NCBI GenBank assembly: GCA_011605835.1
Contig: JAAOZJ010000125.1
Location: forward strand, 1-6,310
Length of the DNA: 6,310 nt
Origin: Thermoproteota archaeon
GTDB lineage: Archaea > Thermoproteota > Methanomethylicia > Nezhaarchaeales > WYZ-LMO8
Direction: 5' to 3'
In this document: positions 4,915-6,310 of the stretch, piece by piece
Layout of the letters: the number at the start of each line of letters is the position of its first letter
How positions within the stretch are numbered: position 1 is the stretch's first letter
Translations under genes and position numbers: made by a program
Notes under the pieces: generated by a model
What the model saw: only the letters and a program-made list of their open reading frames with translations
Told to the model about the DNA's origin: nothing
Database searches by the model: none

Positions 4915-6049
4915 CCTGAAGCTCGTGGAGAGCACTCTCAAGAACCTAGACCCAGAGTTCTCGGATGCTCTTGAAAGGGCCCTATCCGGAAGGGCTATCG
5001 ACGAGAGCTCCGCCTTAAGGTTGTTGAATTCGAGCTACGAGGAGGCCTTGATGTTAGCCCTCGTAGCCGATCATGTTAGAAAGATGTGCGTAGGCGACGT
5101 CGTTACATTCGTGTTCAACAGGAACATTAACTTTACGAATGAGTGCGTCATAAGGTGCCTCTTCTGCGCTTACTCAAGACCTTTGGGCTCCCCTGAGGGA
5201 TACCTGCTCAGCGTCGAAGAAGTTGTTTCCAAGGCTTACGAGGCCTGGAAGGAAGGGGCAACGGAGGTCTGCATCCAAGGAGCCATAAACCCCAAGGTGC
5301 CAGTCGACTACTACTTCGAGATATTAAGGAGGATTAAGGAGAAGGTCCCTCAAATGCACATACATGCCTTCTCCCCCCAAGAGGTCCACTACATAGCCTC
5401 GAGGCTGGGGACGACCTACAGAGACACTCTGAAGGCTCTTCGAGAAGCGGGGCTGGACAGCATGCCGGGGACGGCCGCGGAGATACTCGACGACGAAGTC
5501 AGAAAGGTCATAGCCCCGAACAAGATTAGGACTGCTCAGTGGGTTGAGATAATAAAGGAGGCTCATAGGCTGGGCATCCCGACGACGGCGACGATGATGT
5601 ACGGGCACGTTGACAATAACGTGCACAGGGTGAGGCACATGAAGGTAGTCAGGGACCTGCAGGCGGAGACCAAGGGGTTTACGGAGTTCGTCCTATTGCC
5701 CTTCGTCCACTACAGGACTAGGCTTTACAGAGAGGGCTTGAGCAGGGCAGGGACCTCTTGGCTCGAAGACCTCAAGGTCCACGCGGTCGCGAGGCTCTTC
5801 TTCTTGGGGTACATAAAGAACATCCAAGCCTCTTGGGTCAAGCTGGGCCCCAAAATGGCTCAGATGATGTTGCAGGCCGGGGCAAACGACGTGGGAGGGA
5901 CTTTGATGGAGGAGAACATCTCGAGAGAGGCTGGTTCTCTCTACGGGAGCCGCATGGATGTTCGAGAGCTCGTGGAGCTGATTAAGGGGATCGGGAGGAT
6001 ACCAGCGCAGAGGACCACTACCTACGAGATAGTGAGGGTCTACGATTAG
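4904..6049 (+). CDS. cofH: FO synthase subunit 2, radical SAM enzyme CofH
   Basis: CofH (381 residues) is the radical-SAM partner of CofG. It joins the 4-hydroxybenzyl unit of tyrosine to 5-amino-6-(D-ribitylamino)uracil, the first step of FO synthesis. The cluster motif is C81-x3-C85-x2-C88 in NECVIRCLFCAYSR, preceded by FNRNINFT (71-78). Other hallmarks are IHAFSPQE (153-160), DSMPGTAAEILDDEVR (185-200), TTATMMYGH (227-235), IKNIQASWVKLG (304-315) and GANDVGGTLMEENISREAG (326-344). The ATG lies inside the end of cofG (11-base overlap) with GGAG about three bases upstream, so translation is coupled. No residue expected for catalysis appears missing. The last 32 bases overlap the convergent amidohydrolase gene. 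The downstream F420 genes (cofC, cofD, cofE) are not in the window. Confidence 0.96.
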   Translation: MPIDLKLVESTLKNLDPEFSDALERALSGRAIDESSALRLLNSSYEEALMLALVADHVRKMCVGDVVTFVFNRNINFTNECVIRCLFCAYSRPLGSPEGYLLSVEEVVSKAYEAWKEGATEVCIQGAINPKVPVDYYFEILRRIKEKVPQMHIHAFSPQEVHYIASRLGTTYRDTLKALREAGLDSMPGTAAEILDDEVRKVIAPNKIRTAQWVEIIKEAHRLGIPTTATMMYGHVDNNVHRVRHMKVVRDLQAETKGFTEFVLLPFVHYRTRLYREGLSRAGTSWLEDLKVHAVARLFFLGYIKNIQASWVKLGPKMAQMMLQAGANDVGGTLMEENISREAGSLYGSRMDVRELVELIKGIGRIPAQRTTTYEIVRVYD

Positions 6050-6310
6050 CCGACCCGAAGTACCTGAAGATTACGGCCTCAGCGCAGCCCCTCTTGACTA
6101 TGGAGGCATGGACGTTCTTGGAAAATCTGAGGCCCAGCTCTTTGCCATCCAATACTACGAAGTTGGCTTGCGCTCCCTCCTCTAGCACGTTGGAGGGAAC
6201 TTTCAAATTCTTGACCTTGCGCACGTTCACCGTAGCCATCTTCAACACATCCTCAGGGTTCAAGCGAAGCCCCTGAAGTCTCGACACGTTAAACAACGCC
6301 TCAAGCTCCC
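6018..6310 (-). CDS. Amidohydrolase-superfamily enzyme, C-terminal fragment (gene runs off the right edge)
   Basis: The - strand frame is open from the window edge to a TAG at 6018-6020, giving about 97 residues. A TTG at 6294-6296 is internal, not a start, because the frame continues through ALFN...ELE to the edge. LNPEDVLKMATVNVRKV, then the E-G-A-Q-A-NFVVLDG segment, then NVHASIVKRG match the closing helix and small beta-sandwich of the cytosine deaminase/chlorohydrolase-type amidohydrolases. In these the sequence usually runs as a MAT.N.A helix, a G..ADLVVLD strand and then ASIV.R. The metal-binding HxH and the catalytic residues would lie outside the window, so substrate and activity cannot be judged. 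The last nine residues (NRRPSLSRR) are encoded within cofH on the other strand. Confidence 0.75.
   Translation of the reverse strand, partial: ELEALFNVSRLQGLRLNPEDVLKMATVNVRKVKNLKVPSNVLEEGAQANFVVLDGKELGLRFSKNVHASIVKRGCAEAVIFRYFGSANRRPSLSRR

Noticed and set aside
5324..5638. A 104-codon - strand open frame within cofH, and similar ones within cofG
   Set aside because: These lie opposite strongly conserved radical-SAM coding sequence and have biased, non-protein-like composition with no ribosome site.
6094..6276. A 60-codon + strand open frame after cofH
   Set aside because: It is opposite the amidohydrolase fragment, whose - strand frame has recognisable family motifs.

Overview
The window looks like chromosomal DNA from an archaeon, probably a thermophile in or near the Thermoproteota/TACK group. 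Several things point this way. There are TATA-like boxes about 25-30 bases upstream of genes. TTG starts occur beside GGAG/GGTG-type ribosome sites. AGA/AGG/ATA codons are frequent. Termination signals are T-rich tracts without a hairpin, and the window carries a coenzyme F420 (deazaflavin) biosynthesis pair. The exact lineage cannot be fixed from this sequence alone.

Layout, left to right. (1) At 84-252 there are two intron-less tRNA genes in tandem on the + strand, a CAU-anticodon tRNA (tRNA-Ile2 favoured, elongator Met possible) and tRNA-Phe(GAA), behind one TATA-like promoter. (2) At 490-1915 there is a two-gene + strand operon, livG-livF, encoding the two cytoplasmic ATPases of a branched-chain amino acid (HAAT-type) ABC importer. 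No permease or binding-protein gene is intact in the window. (3) At 1916-2171 there is a roughly 250-base gap with T-rich terminators for both flanking genes and weak traces of a decayed reading frame. (4) At 2172-3455, on the - strand, there is a secreted, membrane-anchored tandem-rhodanese sulfurtransferase. It has one cysteine in total (the catalytic one), a strict eight-heptad Tyr/Leu coiled-coil stalk and a C-terminal membrane anchor. (5) At 3456-3522 there is a short, nearly symmetric A/T-rich divergent promoter. (6) At 3523-6049, on the + strand, there is a possible 71-residue small protein, then cofG and cofH, which overlap. CofG and CofH are the two radical-SAM subunits that together make the deazaflavin FO, the chromophore of F420. 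(7) At 6018-6310, on the - strand, lies the C-terminal end of an amidohydrolase-superfamily enzyme running in from the right edge. Its last codons overlap the 3' end of cofH in antisense.

The functional units are translation (tRNAs), amino acid uptake (livGF), cell-surface sulfur chemistry (sulfurtransferase) and F420 biosynthesis (cofGH). No link between them is evident beyond adjacency. No mobile element, CRISPR array or clearly novel multi-gene system was seen. The most unusual items are the architecture of the anchored sulfurtransferase, the unassigned small ORF fused to the cofG ribosome site, and the possible decayed gene next to the orphan livGF pair.
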